From: JAJCYK01 sp965224285
GTDB taxonomy: Bacteria > Bacteroidota > Bacteroidia > Cytophagales > Cyclobacteriaceae
Reading direction: 5' to 3'
Assembly: GCA_965224285.1 (NCBI GenBank)
Contig: OZ245043.1
Location: 3,348,001-3,412,000 of the forward strand
Length of the DNA stretch: 64,000 nucleotides
In this document: positions 7,746-16,373 of the stretch, piece by piece
Layout of the letters: the number at the start of each line of letters is the position of its first letter
How positions within the stretch are numbered: position 1 is the first letter of the stretch
The notes under the pieces: model-generated
What the model was told of the DNA's origin: nothing
Database searches by the model: none
The model's input: the letters and a program-made list of their open reading frames with translations, nothing else
Program-made: the position numbers and the translations under genes

Positions 7746-10556
7746 CTAACATAATTTAGTCTTAAGAAATTTCGCGGTATGATTCTGCGGTAATTTTATC
7801 AGGTCTTCAGGGATACCGCTAAAACAGAGATTTCCACCTTGGTCACCTCCCTCTGGACCCAGATCAATGATCCAGTCTGCAGATTTTATTACCTCCAGGT
7901 TGTGCTCAATTACCATGATTGAGTGACCTTGTTCAATCAATGCCTGGAAGGCCCTTAGTAATTTTCCAATATCTGCGAAATGCAGCCCAGTGGTCGGTTC
8001 ATCGAAAATAAATACAACATGCTGCTTGGGTCCGCCCCTACCGCGGCCAATAAAAGAGGCCAATTTGACCCTTTGAGCTTCGCCGCCACTGAGGGAATTA
8101 GAGGATTGCCCCAAGGTTATATAGCCCAAACCCACTTCCTGTAACGGCTGAAGCTTTCGAATGATCGCTGGTTTTGCCTTAAAGAACCGGATGCTTTCAT
8201 CCACTGTCAGATTCAGGACCTCAGCAATATTTTTTCCCTTATAGGTGACTTCCAATATTTCCGGTTTGAAACGCAGCCCCCGGCAGCTTTCACAAACGAG
8301 TTGCAGATCAGCCATAAACTGCATTTCTACGTAAACCACCCCCTCACCCTGACAAGTTTCGCAGCGACCCCCAGCTACATTAAAGGAAAATTGAGAGGGT
8401 TTATAGCCCCGATTTTTGGCTAGTGCCTGATCGGCATAGAGTTGCCTGATGCTGTCATAAGCTTTTACATAAGTTACGGGGTTCGATCTGGATGATTTTC
8501 CGATAGGATTATGATCAATGAACTCCACCTGGGTTATTTCTTCCAGGTCTCCGCTTAGTGACTGGTATATACCGGGGATAATCCCGGGTTGGCCCAGCTC
8601 TCTGGCTAGGGCAGGATATAGAATATCTCTAACCAGGGTACTTTTTCCGGAACCGCTAACTCCGGTTACAACAGTAAGGGTATTAAGGGGAAACCTCACT
8701 TCCAGGTCTTTTAAGTTATTAGTACGAGCTCCCTTCAGGCATATGCTGTCTTTCCACTTCCTTCGTTTAGGCAAGGGTATTTTGCTGGATCCATTTAAGA
8801 ACCGAGCGGTATGAGTATCATTGATCGATTTTAAATCCTCCATACTACCTTGGAAAACCAGCTCCCCCCCGTTTGACCCGGCATCGGGACCTATATCAAT
8901 AAGGTGATCGGCGGCCCTCATGATCTCTTCTTCGTGCTCCACTACGATTACGGAGTTTCCCAGATCTCTAAGTCCGTGAAGCACTTCAATTAGTCTACTG
9001 GTATCCCTGGGATGCAAACCGATACTGGGTTCGTCCAATATGTACATAGATCCTACCAGGGCACTGCCCAGGGAGGTTGCCAAGCGGATTCTTTGATACT
9101 CCCCCCCTGAAAGAGAGGCTGTAAGCCGATTGAGAGTAAGATAACCCAATCCCACTTTTGACAAGTATTCCAGCCTATTTCCGATTTCTGCCAGCAGTCT
9201 TTTAGCAATTCGCTGTTCATTGGGCCTTAGCGAAAGATTCTTAAAAAAGTCAATTACCTGGTCTACCGGCATCAGGACCAGATCGGTAATACTTTTTGCC
9301 TTAATTTTAACATAGGCCGCATCTTTACGCAGTCTGCTTCCCCGACATTCCGGGCAGGTGGTGCGTCCCCTATAGCGTGAGAGCAGTACCCGGTATTGGA
9401 TTTTATGAGTCCTGGATTCTATATACCTAAAAAATCTATGTATTCCCCTAAAATTTTGTTTACCGTTCCACAACATTTCCTGCTGCTGGTCAGTCAAGTC
9501 GTTATAGGGCCTGTGAATAGGGAAATCCCATTCCAGAGCTCTTTCCAGCAGGGGTTTTAACCATCTTTTCATCCTTTCACTACGCCAGGGAGCGATGGCT
9601 CCTTCAAAAACGGAACGATCGGAGTCCGGGATCACCAAATGGTGGTCGATCCCCAGAATTTTACCGAATCCCTCGCAAGTACGGCAGGCTCCATAGGGAT
9701 TGTTGAAGCTGAATAGGTTGACGGTTGGCTCCTGAAAGGTTATGCCGTCTTTTTCAAATTTGTCGGAAAATTGCCTTAAATGTCCTTCCCTGGTCCGAAT
9801 ATTACACACTCCTTCACCTTCAAAAAAGGCTATCTGAGTCGAATCTGCCCACCTGTGTAGATCGCTTTCCTCCTCCCTAACCTTTCCCCTGTCTATTAAT
9901 ATGTCCAGTATATCATTTGGTAAAATATCTTCTGTTAGCAATTCTTCAATGGATAAGATTTCCCCGCGCTTAAGGATTCTGGTGTAACCTTTTTGCAACA
10001 GTAATTTCAGCTCTTCCTGCAGTGATCGGCCATCTTTCAAAATAAGGGGGCAGGAAATGATAAAACGGCTGTCAGGGGGTAAACTGGCGATATGATCAAC
10101 CACATCCGAAACGGAATCTTTAGTCACCGGCTCCCCTGATACCGGGGAGTAAGTTGTTCCCACCCTGGCATATAATAGTTTTAGATAATCGTATATCTCC
10201 GTGCTGGTACCTACAGTGGAGCGAGGATTCCGGGTGTTTGGTTTTTGTTCAATAGCGATAGCTGGTGAAATACCCTTAATATAATCCACTTCCGGTTTTT
10301 CCATGCGTCCCAGGAATTGCCTGGCATAGGCACTTAAACTTTCTACATACATCCGCTGCCCTTCAGCAAACAGGGTGTCAAAGGCAAGAGAAGATTTGCC
10401 GGAACCCGATAAACCAGTAATAACCACCAGTTTATTCCTAGGGATCGCCACTGAAATAGATTTTAGGTTATTGACCCGGGCTCCTTTTATAAGAATGAAA
10501 AGTTTAGGATCCAAAAGATCGATATCTTGAATTCCCGGGGAGGTGGCTATTTCCAT
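7746..10556 (-). CDS. uvrA: Excinuclease ABC subunit A
   Basis: UvrA is the damage-recognition ATPase of nucleotide excision repair. The 936-residue protein carries two ABC ATPase modules: Walker A GLSGSGKSSL near the N-terminus and GVSGSGKSTL in the second half, with signature motifs LSGGEYQRIRLA and LSGGEAQRVKLA. The zinc modules CPECRGSRL and CETCQGEG...CESCRGLRF are intact. I start at the ATG at 10556 (MEIATSPG); a TTG three codons upstream opens the frame but is less credible. A promoter-like element lies so close upstream that the transcript may have almost no leader. It heads the minus-strand run that continues with tpiA. Confidence 0.97.
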   Translation of the reverse strand: MEIATSPGIQDIDLLDPKLFILIKGARVNNLKSISVAIPRNKLVVITGLSGSGKSSLAFDTLFAEGQRMYVESLSAYARQFLGRMEKPEVDYIKGISPAIAIEQKPNTRNPRSTVGTSTEIYDYLKLLYARVGTTYSPVSGEPVTKDSVSDVVDHIASLPPDSRFIISCPLILKDGRSLQEELKLLLQKGYTRILKRGEILSIEELLTEDILPNDILDILIDRGKVREEESDLHRWADSTQIAFFEGEGVCNIRTREGHLRQFSDKFEKDGITFQEPTVNLFSFNNPYGACRTCEGFGKILGIDHHLVIPDSDRSVFEGAIAPWRSERMKRWLKPLLERALEWDFPIHRPYNDLTDQQQEMLWNGKQNFRGIHRFFRYIESRTHKIQYRVLLSRYRGRTTCPECRGSRLRKDAAYVKIKAKSITDLVLMPVDQVIDFFKNLSLRPNEQRIAKRLLAEIGNRLEYLSKVGLGYLTLNRLTASLSGGEYQRIRLATSLGSALVGSMYILDEPSIGLHPRDTSRLIEVLHGLRDLGNSVIVVEHEEEIMRAADHLIDIGPDAGSNGGELVFQGSMEDLKSINDTHTARFLNGSSKIPLPKRRKWKDSICLKGARTNNLKDLEVRFPLNTLTVVTGVSGSGKSTLVRDILYPALARELGQPGIIPGIYQSLSGDLEEITQVEFIDHNPIGKSSRSNPVTYVKAYDSIRQLYADQALAKNRGYKPSQFSFNVAGGRCETCQGEGVVYVEMQFMADLQLVCESCRGLRFKPEILEVTYKGKNIAEVLNLTVDESIRFFKAKPAIIRKLQPLQEVGLGYITLGQSSNSLSGGEAQRVKLASFIGRGRGGPKQHVVFIFDEPTTGLHFADIGKLLRAFQALIEQGHSIMVIEHNLEVIKSADWIIDLGPEGGDQGGNLCFSGIPEDLIKLPQNHTAKFLKTKLC

Positions 10557-10562
10557 AAACGG

Positions 10563-10594
10563 CAAAGATACAACTGCCCTATATTTTTTTACAA
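10563..10594 (-). promoter_or_regulatory. Candidate uvrA promoter (Bacteroidota type)
   Basis: On the minus strand an exact TAnnTTTG element (TATCTTTG, 10563-10570) is preceded after 20 bases by TTGT (10591-10594), close to the -33 TTTG of Bacteroidota promoters. Transcription starting about 7 bases downstream would begin at or next to the uvrA ATG at 10556, so the mRNA would be leaderless or nearly so. Pattern match only. Confidence 0.35.
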
Positions 10595-10666
10595 TTTGGG
10601 ATTAAAACATACAACTGTAACTCTCATGACAAAGGGTTATCAGAATTTTTTTTAAAATCTTTTAAA

Positions 10667-10697
10667 TTTGGACTGGAAATTGTGCATCTTACCATTG
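10667..10697 (+). promoter_or_regulatory. Candidate promoter of the ECF sigma gene
   Basis: TTTG at 10667-10670 and TACCATTG at 10690-10697 are separated by exactly 19 bases, matching the Bacteroidota TTTG-N19-TAnnTTTG consensus at 11 of 12 defined or nearly defined positions. It implies a start near 10704 and an untranslated leader of about 185 bases before the sigma gene at 10889. Confidence 0.45.
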
Positions 10698-10761
10698 TGT
10701 GTGTTATGTATTGGTGCCTAAAAACCATCTTCGGAATATTTTTATGGAGAAGTCCGTACAA

Positions 10762-10797
10762 CTTTACCTGCAATGGTAAAGAAGCGGTCCGTTTTTT
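10762..10797 (+). other. Hairpin plus T-run in the 323-base gap before the sigma gene
   Basis: The gap 10566-10888 holds no gene. Within it CTTTACC (10762-10768) pairs perfectly with GGTAAAG (10775-10781) around the loop TGCAAT, and a run of six T follows 10 bases later (10792-10797). The T-run is too far for a classical terminator, but the hairpin lies inside the predicted leader of the sigma gene and could be an attenuator or part of a small RNA. Nothing else is recognisable in the gap apart from the two divergent promoters. Confidence 0.3.
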
Positions 10798-10888
10798 GCC
10801 GTAGATATTCTTTTATAAAAAAAAATTTAAAACAAACCCCCGATTAGCAATATGGCATAGACTTCTACGTTACTAAACAGGTTATGAA

Positions 10889-11488
10889 ATGAAGAAGTAT
10901 CCGATAAGCGATAGCAAATTGATATCGCTTTACAAAGCAGGTAACGAAGAGGCTTTTGCCGAGTTGTTAAACCGTCACAAGTCCAGAGTTTTCACGACCA
11001 TTTACTTAATTGTAAAAGACAATTATGTAGCTGAGGATTTAATGCAAGAGACCTTCATTAAGGTGATCAATACCATTAAATCAGGGAAATACAACGAAGA
11101 GGGGAAATTCCTTCCCTGGATTTTGCGTATTGCCCATAACTTGGCCATTGATAACTTCCGAAGAGCCAAGCGATATCCTACCATCATAATGGAGGATGGC
11201 AGCAATGTCTTCAATCATATGGATTTTTCGGAGGAATCAATTGAATCAAAGCAGATCATTAAAGATACGCATGAGAAACTGAAACTTATGATCCAGGAAT
11301 TGCCTGCGGCACAGAAAGAAGTTCTGGTAATGAGGCATTATATGGAAATGAGCTTCCAGGAGATTGCAGATGCCACGGATGTGAGCATTAATACCGCTTT
11401 GGGACGTATGCGATATGCTTTGATCAACTTGAGAAAGAAGATGAAAAAATACAATATCGCCTATGACCAAAACATTTACCCTCAATGA
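10889..11488 (+). CDS. ECF-type RNA polymerase sigma factor
   Basis: A 199-residue sigma-70 family factor with the two domains of ECF sigmas: region 2 at about 18-90 (LMQETFIKVI and FLPWILRIAHNLAIDNFRR) and region 4 at about 133-190 (LPAAQKEVLVMRHYMEMSF and IADATDVSINTALGRMRYA, the helix-turn-helix). It directs RNA polymerase to a specific promoter set. It overlaps the next small gene by 26 bases, so the two are co-translated. The long predicted leader with a hairpin suggests regulation beyond the promoter. No classical anti-sigma with a membrane segment follows. Confidence 0.93.
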   Translation: MKKYPISDSKLISLYKAGNEEAFAELLNRHKSRVFTTIYLIVKDNYVAEDLMQETFIKVINTIKSGKYNEEGKFLPWILRIAHNLAIDNFRRAKRYPTIIMEDGSNVFNHMDFSEESIESKQIIKDTHEKLKLMIQELPAAQKEVLVMRHYMEMSFQEIADATDVSINTALGRMRYALINLRKKMKKYNIAYDQNIYPQ

Positions 11489-11696
11489 TTTAGTACGATA
11501 CCTTTACCGGGAAACCACTAAGACTGAAAGCAAGGACCTCGAGAATGCCTTGCTCTGTAACAACGATCTACTTGACTTCTATGTGGAGTTAGAATCACTC
11601 CAAAGGATGATGGATAATATCCGTAAATCACCATCCAAACAGGTAGTAGAGTCCATAATTGATTATTCCAATTCCTGCAACCCCATCCTCTCTTAG
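11463..11696 (+). CDS. Small protein overlapping the sigma factor gene
   Basis: A 77-residue soluble protein (MTKTFTLNDLVRYLYRETT...) starting inside the end of the sigma gene in another reading frame. The N-terminal part, LVRYLYRETTKTESKDLENALLC in character, resembles the start of the anti-sigma or zf-HC2-like partners often encoded after Bacteroidota sigma factors (compare the protein at 26726), but there is no membrane segment and no zinc motif. A cytoplasmic partner or inhibitor of the sigma factor is a reasonable inference; it is not proven by sequence. Confidence 0.7.
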   Translation: MTKTFTLNDLVRYLYRETTKTESKDLENALLCNNDLLDFYVELESLQRMMDNIRKSPSKQVVESIIDYSNSCNPILS

Positions 11697-11758
11697 AGCA
11701 TCGGGAAAGTTGCGGGAATTCTTGTATTAGGTACCGGGAATTTGCTTATTTGGGATCT

Positions 11759-12970
11759 ATGAAAATACTGATCGTTCATCAGTACTTCAATACTCCCGAC
11801 AGCGGTGGCCCACTGCGGTCCTATTATATTGCCCGGGGCCTGCGGCAACACGGCCATCAGGTAGAGGTAATCACCGCCCATAACAATGCTCGGGCCATAT
11901 CCAAAGAGATTAAAGGGATCACGGTCCATTATTTGCCCGTACCCTATGACAACAGCTTTGGTTTTATCGCCCGTATCAGGGCATTTGTGCTTTTTGCCAG
12001 AATGGCCTGGTTAAAGGCCAGGTTCTTAGAAGATATAGCACTCTGTTACGCGATCTCCACACCATTGACTGTAGGGTGGGTAGCCTTAAAACTTAAGAAG
12101 TCGAGACAAATACCATATATTTTTGAAGTAGGTGATCTATGGCCAGAAGCGCCAATTCAATTGAAGGTGATCAAAAATCGTTGGCTAATTCATAGACTAA
12201 GGGATTTCGAAAAGAAGGTGTACCGTCAAGCTCATCGTATTGTCGCCCTTTCCCCGGGAATCAGCGAAGGCATATTAAAATCGCATGCTAAGGCTAAGGT
12301 GGCCCTGATCCCTAATATGGCAGATTGCAACTATTTTCTACCCCAGCATCATCAGGTGACCACAGTACCAGGCCAACGAAATGAGTTTGTAGTGCTCTAT
12401 TTCGGAGCTGCCGGTAAAGCCAACCATTTAGATTTCCTAGTGGAGGCTGCCAGAAGTGCCGTCCAAACGCATTCACGCCTTCGCTTTCGGATCATGGCCC
12501 GAGGGTCGGAGTTGGAGAGAATAAAACAAGAAGCAAGAGATTTATCCAATGTGGAATTCCTAGATTATCGCTGCAGAAAAGACTTAAAGCAGATTCTGGA
12601 ACTATGTGATGCGGTTTATGTATCCTATGCACCTGCACCGGTACTGACTACCGGAAGTCCTAACAAATTTTTCGACGGATTAGCGGCGGGAAAGTTGATC
12701 ATAGTCAATTTCCGCGGATGGCTGAAAGATCTGGTAGAGCTACATGAACTGGGAATATATGCCGACCCTTCTCATCCAGCAAATCTCAGTAGGCAATTGG
12801 AGCCTTTTATGCAAAATGAGGTACTAAAATTGAGATATCAAAAGAATTCCCGTCAGTTGGCGGAGCAATATTTTTCCCGGGAGTTGGCCGTACAAAAACT
12901 ACTAAAGGTTATCGATAATCAACATCAGATGACTGTTAATGGGTCACAGGTTTATACTTTGACTGCCTGA
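11759..12970 (+). CDS. Glycosyltransferase family 4 protein
   Basis: A 403-residue GT-B glycosyltransferase that would move a sugar from a nucleotide donor to a lipid or polysaccharide acceptor at the cytoplasmic face. The N-terminal domain has MKILIVHQYFNTPDSGGPLR, typical of GT4 proteins related to WbuB/colanic acid types, and the C-terminal donor-binding domain has VLYFGAAGKANHLDFLVEA and GSPNKFFDGLAAGKLIIVN, including the conserved acidic-rich loop. I use the ATG at 11759; a TTG 9 bases upstream opens the frame. No other polysaccharide genes are nearby. Its end overlaps the end of gldB, read from the opposite strand, by 35 bases. Confidence 0.88.
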   Translation: MKILIVHQYFNTPDSGGPLRSYYIARGLRQHGHQVEVITAHNNARAISKEIKGITVHYLPVPYDNSFGFIARIRAFVLFARMAWLKARFLEDIALCYAISTPLTVGWVALKLKKSRQIPYIFEVGDLWPEAPIQLKVIKNRWLIHRLRDFEKKVYRQAHRIVALSPGISEGILKSHAKAKVALIPNMADCNYFLPQHHQVTTVPGQRNEFVVLYFGAAGKANHLDFLVEAARSAVQTHSRLRFRIMARGSELERIKQEARDLSNVEFLDYRCRKDLKQILELCDAVYVSYAPAPVLTTGSPNKFFDGLAAGKLIIVNFRGWLKDLVELHELGIYADPSHPANLSRQLEPFMQNEVLKLRYQKNSRQLAEQYFSRELAVQKLLKVIDNQHQMTVNGSQVYTLTA

Positions 12971-13955
12971 AGATTTCCTGTACATTCTGATTGGCCATCA
13001 GGTTCTCCAAGTTTTCCTGGGGGTTTTCATCCATATAACGAGCAACAATTTCCCATCCCAGCCACTCCCCGATTCTTCCTGGGCATTTGTTGCCGATCTC
13101 CAGGGTTTTGGGCCGTTCATCCATGTATTTCTTTTTTACAAAGTGACTGCTTTCATAAAGTAGTTGATTTTCTACGAAATGAGCCCAAATAAGATCCTGA
13201 TTATCGGAAATATTGACCATGTCTTCGGCAGTATATCCGATAATTATGCTGTCCGGGGTATTAGGTATCATTTTCTCGGTAAAGTAATAGGCTTTACCGT
13301 AGTATATCATTTCAGCCAACATGGTTTGATCTTCATATGGGGTTTGGTTGTATTTGCCCGATAGCAACAAGAACACTGAAGGAACGATGTTATGGGGCTG
13401 GTATCTTTTCAAGATATATTCCGGAAATTCCAAAGGACGGTAAGAAGCGCTGTCACCGAGATAATATTCCAGTCCAATTACTACGGCGCTGTCGGATACC
13501 AGCAGATCAGTTCCGGCAAAACCGGTGATCACCGTATAGATTTTTGGCATAGGAGCTTCGGGGTAATAGAATCTTAAATACTTAAAGGCTTCTTCGAATT
13601 CCTGTTGCAAATCCTTGAGGTCGCCAAAAACAGATTCAATCTCTTCCTGCAGTACTCTACTTCCGGGATTGGTAAGGAAGTTATACAGATAGTTTACTGC
13701 TAAACTATCATGCGGATATTGATCTGTGTGTAAAACTTCCCCGGCAAAGAGGGGATTTTGCTGGAGAAAGCGGCCAATATCAGCTTTTTCTTTTAGCTGA
13801 AATATTTCTTTATCCCAACGCGTTACATCAAAAGAGATTTGAATATGGGAGACGTCAGGTGGCCTCTCCTCACCGTGATCACAGGCAAATAATATTCCGG
13901 TTAAGTACCAAAACAATAAGGTGCGGAAACACCATACGGCATTGGATAATTTCAT
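12936..13955 (-). CDS. gldB: Gliding motility lipoprotein GldB
   Basis: GldB is a lipoprotein required for gliding in Bacteroidota and linked to the Gld/type IX secretion machinery. The protein has a signal peptide ending in a lipobox-like LTGILFAC, then ISFDVTRWDKEIFQLK, and the characteristic C-terminal segment IGEWLGWEIVARYMDENP followed by IFRQSKYKP. Length about 339 residues fits. I use the ATG at 13955 rather than a GTG two codons upstream. GldC, often next to gldB, is absent here. The end overlaps the glycosyltransferase gene tail to tail by 35 bases. Divergent from the barrel gene at 13988. Confidence 0.88.
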   Translation of the reverse strand: MKLSNAVWCFRTLLFWYLTGILFACDHGEERPPDVSHIQISFDVTRWDKEIFQLKEKADIGRFLQQNPLFAGEVLHTDQYPHDSLAVNYLYNFLTNPGSRVLQEEIESVFGDLKDLQQEFEEAFKYLRFYYPEAPMPKIYTVITGFAGTDLLVSDSAVVIGLEYYLGDSASYRPLEFPEYILKRYQPHNIVPSVFLLLSGKYNQTPYEDQTMLAEMIYYGKAYYFTEKMIPNTPDSIIIGYTAEDMVNISDNQDLIWAHFVENQLLYESSHFVKKKYMDERPKTLEIGNKCPGRIGEWLGWEIVARYMDENPQENLENLMANQNVQEIFRQSKYKPVTH

Positions 13956-13987
13956 AAACACAAAAGTATTTATTTATTTTAAAATTA

Positions 13988-14626
13988 ATGAGAAAATACC
14001 TGCTTATAACTCTGTGCAGTGTAGTTGCTTATAATGCTTTTGGGCAGAGTAGAGCTGGGCTCAGACTGGCCCCTAACTTGTCCATGACCCGGGTGGAAGC
14101 GCAGTCTGATACTCTGAGAATTACTTCGGCCGGGGCTGGTGCCAGGATCATGTTTGGCCCTATTTTAGATTTTCCGTTAGGCTTAACTGATAATTATTTT
14201 ACTACAGGCTTATTATATGCTCCTCAAAGGGTGGCCTTGGATATCAGAAAACCTGAAGGCGGCGACCGATTTAAAGAAGTCTATAATTTACAATATTTGC
14301 AAATCCCCGGGTTGTTCACATTCTTAACCGATGAGATAGCATTGGATAAAAGATTATATTTCGAAGTGGGTGGCCTATTTGGCATCAAAATTCACGAAAT
14401 ACCTAAGCACCCCGATCATTTTTTTATCCAAAAATTCAACCTGTTCAATCTGACCGCTTCTCTGGGAGCAGGGGTGGAGATGGCAATGGGTACCAGTACC
14501 GTGATGGCTCTGGGCATCGGGTACTACCGTGCTTTGGGCAACGTGGTTGACCGCCAAATAGCTTCGGATACCAACATCACCATTAAGAACCACCAACTAA
14601 GCCTTGATTTCAGTGTCAGATTTTAA
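13988..14626 (+). CDS. Outer-membrane beta-barrel protein (PorT-like superfamily)
   Basis: A 212-residue exported protein with signal peptide MRKYLLITLCSVVAYNAFGQ and then alternating amphipathic strands (AGLRLAPNLSM, YFTTGLLYAPQRVALDI, LYFEVGGLFGIKI) ending in an aromatic strand LSLDFSVRF, the usual C-terminus of outer-membrane barrels. About eight strands are likely, as in small porin-family proteins of Bacteroidota. It is divergent from gldB with 32 bases between start codons, and its stop overlaps the rng stop by 4 bases. The exact role is unknown; I do not see evidence to call it PorT itself. Confidence 0.8.
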   Translation: MRKYLLITLCSVVAYNAFGQSRAGLRLAPNLSMTRVEAQSDTLRITSAGAGARIMFGPILDFPLGLTDNYFTTGLLYAPQRVALDIRKPEGGDRFKEVYNLQYLQIPGLFTFLTDEIALDKRLYFEVGGLFGIKIHEIPKHPDHFFIQKFNLFNLTASLGAGVEMAMGTSTVMALGIGYYRALGNVVDRQIASDTNITIKNHQLSLDFSVRF

Positions 14627-16182
14627 GCAATCTCCAGGGCTATTTCCTCACCTTCTTTGTTAAGAAATTTATACTCAGTGATGGCCAGTGAAGAATCCTG
14701 CTCAACACCAATCCATTTGTTGTATTTAAAGAACCATCGCAGTCTGGGGCTGATAAGGCCTTTAGTAAAATACGCAAAGAGAAAGGGGTGAACCGCCACG
14801 GTAATGTGCTTTTCGTTTTGTTTGGCCAACAGATGATGCAGATTTTCCTCCAACTGATCGGAGACCAGAATAGAAGCACTTATCTTTCCGCTGCCATTGC
14901 AGGTGGGGCAGGTTTCTCTGGTGGTGATGCTGAGCTCAGGGCGCACCCGCTGCCTGGTTATCTGCATCAGGCCAAATTTGGTTAATGGCAGTACCGTAAA
15001 TTTCGACCGGTCATCTTTCATGAATTCCTTTATTTTTTTGAAAAGCATTTTTTTGTTTTCTGCTTTCCGCATATCAATAAAGTCGATCACGATAATGCCA
15101 CCCATATCGCGTAACCTGAGCTGCCTGGCGATCTCTTTAGCCGCATGAAGATTAACCGTGAGAGCGGTAGTTTCCTGATCTATCTCGGCATTGGATTTAT
15201 TACCGCTATTCACGTCTATTACGTGCAGGGCTTCGGTGTGTTCAATGACCAGATAGCCGCCCCCGGCCACGCTTACTGTTTGACCAAACAGGGATTTCAG
15301 CTGTTTTTCAATACCATAATTTTCAAATATTTTCGCCCGTCCGTTGTACTTCCTGACAATTTTGGATTTCTCGGGTGCGATCTTATTGATGAATTGCTTT
15401 ACCTCCTGAAATATCTTTTGATCATCAGTGACAATTGAATCAAAGGATTCATTGAGCACATCACGCAGGATGGATGAAGCCCGGTTCATTTCACCAATAA
15501 TTTTCTCTCTGGGTTTGGCCGATTTTAACTTTTTGATCCCTTCGCTCCAGTTTTGCATTAGATTGCGAAGATCGCGATCAAGTTCGGCTACTTCTTTACC
15601 ATCGGCTACCGTGCGAATAATAATGCCAAAATTCTCTGGTTTGATAGATGAGAGTAGCCTGTCCAGTCGTTTTCTTTCTGCTGAACTTGAAATTTTTTTG
15701 CTGATACTTACCCCATTGGAAAAAGGCACCAATATTAGGTACCTCCCGGCAATGGCTAACTCGCAGGATAATCGGGGCCCTTTTGTTGAGATCGGTTCTT
15801 TTACAACCTGGACTAGAATTTGTTGGTTTCTAGTTAGAACCTGTGTGATCTTGCCCAACTTATTAATGTCCGGCTCAATTTTAAACCGGTCCAGTTTGGC
15901 AGAGAAATTCTTTCTTTTTTGTACAAGTTTTGTGTACTTGTTTAGAGATTTAACCTTTGGACCTAAGTCCAGATAATGCAAGAAAGCATCTTTTTCGTAT
16001 CCAATATCAATAAAAGCAGCGTTGAGACCCGGGACAATTTTTTTTACTGTCCCTAAATAAATATCTCCTACCGTAAATTGGTTGCCACTTTCATCATAAT
16101 GGAATTCAACCAGGTTTTTATTTTTTAAAAGGGCTATTCGACATCCGTTTTGAGTAGAGTTAATAACTAAATCGTTACTCAA
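14623..16182 (-). CDS. rng: Ribonuclease E/G family protein
   Basis: RNase G/E cuts single-stranded RNA and matures rRNA and mRNA. The 519 residues include an S1 domain at about 35-125 (GDIYLGTVKKIVPGLNAAF), the catalytic core with metal-binding Asp in HVIDVNSG and IVIDFIDMR, and the zinc-link Cys pair in TCPTCNGSGK. There is no long C-terminal scaffold, so it is the short RNase G type usual in Bacteroidota. Upstream on the same strand are a 29-residue basic protein, a TPR protein and HU, an arrangement I associate with this phylum. Confidence 0.94.
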   Translation of the reverse strand: MSNDLVINSTQNGCRIALLKNKNLVEFHYDESGNQFTVGDIYLGTVKKIVPGLNAAFIDIGYEKDAFLHYLDLGPKVKSLNKYTKLVQKRKNFSAKLDRFKIEPDINKLGKITQVLTRNQQILVQVVKEPISTKGPRLSCELAIAGRYLILVPFSNGVSISKKISSSAERKRLDRLLSSIKPENFGIIIRTVADGKEVAELDRDLRNLMQNWSEGIKKLKSAKPREKIIGEMNRASSILRDVLNESFDSIVTDDQKIFQEVKQFINKIAPEKSKIVRKYNGRAKIFENYGIEKQLKSLFGQTVSVAGGGYLVIEHTEALHVIDVNSGNKSNAEIDQETTALTVNLHAAKEIARQLRLRDMGGIIVIDFIDMRKAENKKMLFKKIKEFMKDDRSKFTVLPLTKFGLMQITRQRVRPELSITTRETCPTCNGSGKISASILVSDQLEENLHHLLAKQNEKHITVAVHPFLFAYFTKGLISPRLRWFFKYNKWIGVEQDSSLAITEYKFLNKEGEEIALEIA

Positions 16183-16235
16183 AATTTATTTATCTTTTAT
16201 ATTCTACATGATGTCAATAGCAGAAGAAGTTACAT

Positions 16236-16325
16236 TTACTTCTTCTTGTGTCTGTTTTTTCGCAATCGCTTTTTCCTCTTATGAGTGGCGATCTTGTGTC
16301 TTTTTCTTTTTTTACCACAAGGCAT
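16236..16325 (-). CDS. 29-residue basic protein of the AURKAIP1/COX24 type
   Basis: A complete short frame beginning MPCGKKRKRHKIATHKRKK and ending RLRKNRHKKK, with 29 residues of which well over half are Lys, Arg or His. In Bacteroidota the nearly identical MPSGKKRKRHKMATHKRKK protein is annotated with an AURKAIP1/COX24 domain, related to a mitochondrial small-subunit ribosomal protein; the bacterial protein is therefore probably ribosome-associated, though this is an inference from family knowledge. It lies 53 bases upstream of the RNase G gene, same strand. Its shortness makes automatic gene callers likely to miss it. Confidence 0.85.
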   Translation of the reverse strand: MPCGKKRKRHKIATHKRKKRLRKNRHKKK

Positions 16326-16373
16326 AGTTCCAAAATTTTTTGTATCCCACCCGGAGGTGAAATTATACTATAA

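Noticed and set aside
13961..13968. TACTTTTG on the minus strand just before gldB, promoter-like
   Set aside because: The -7 element is exact but no TTTG-like element is found at the right distance, so I do not list it as a promoter.
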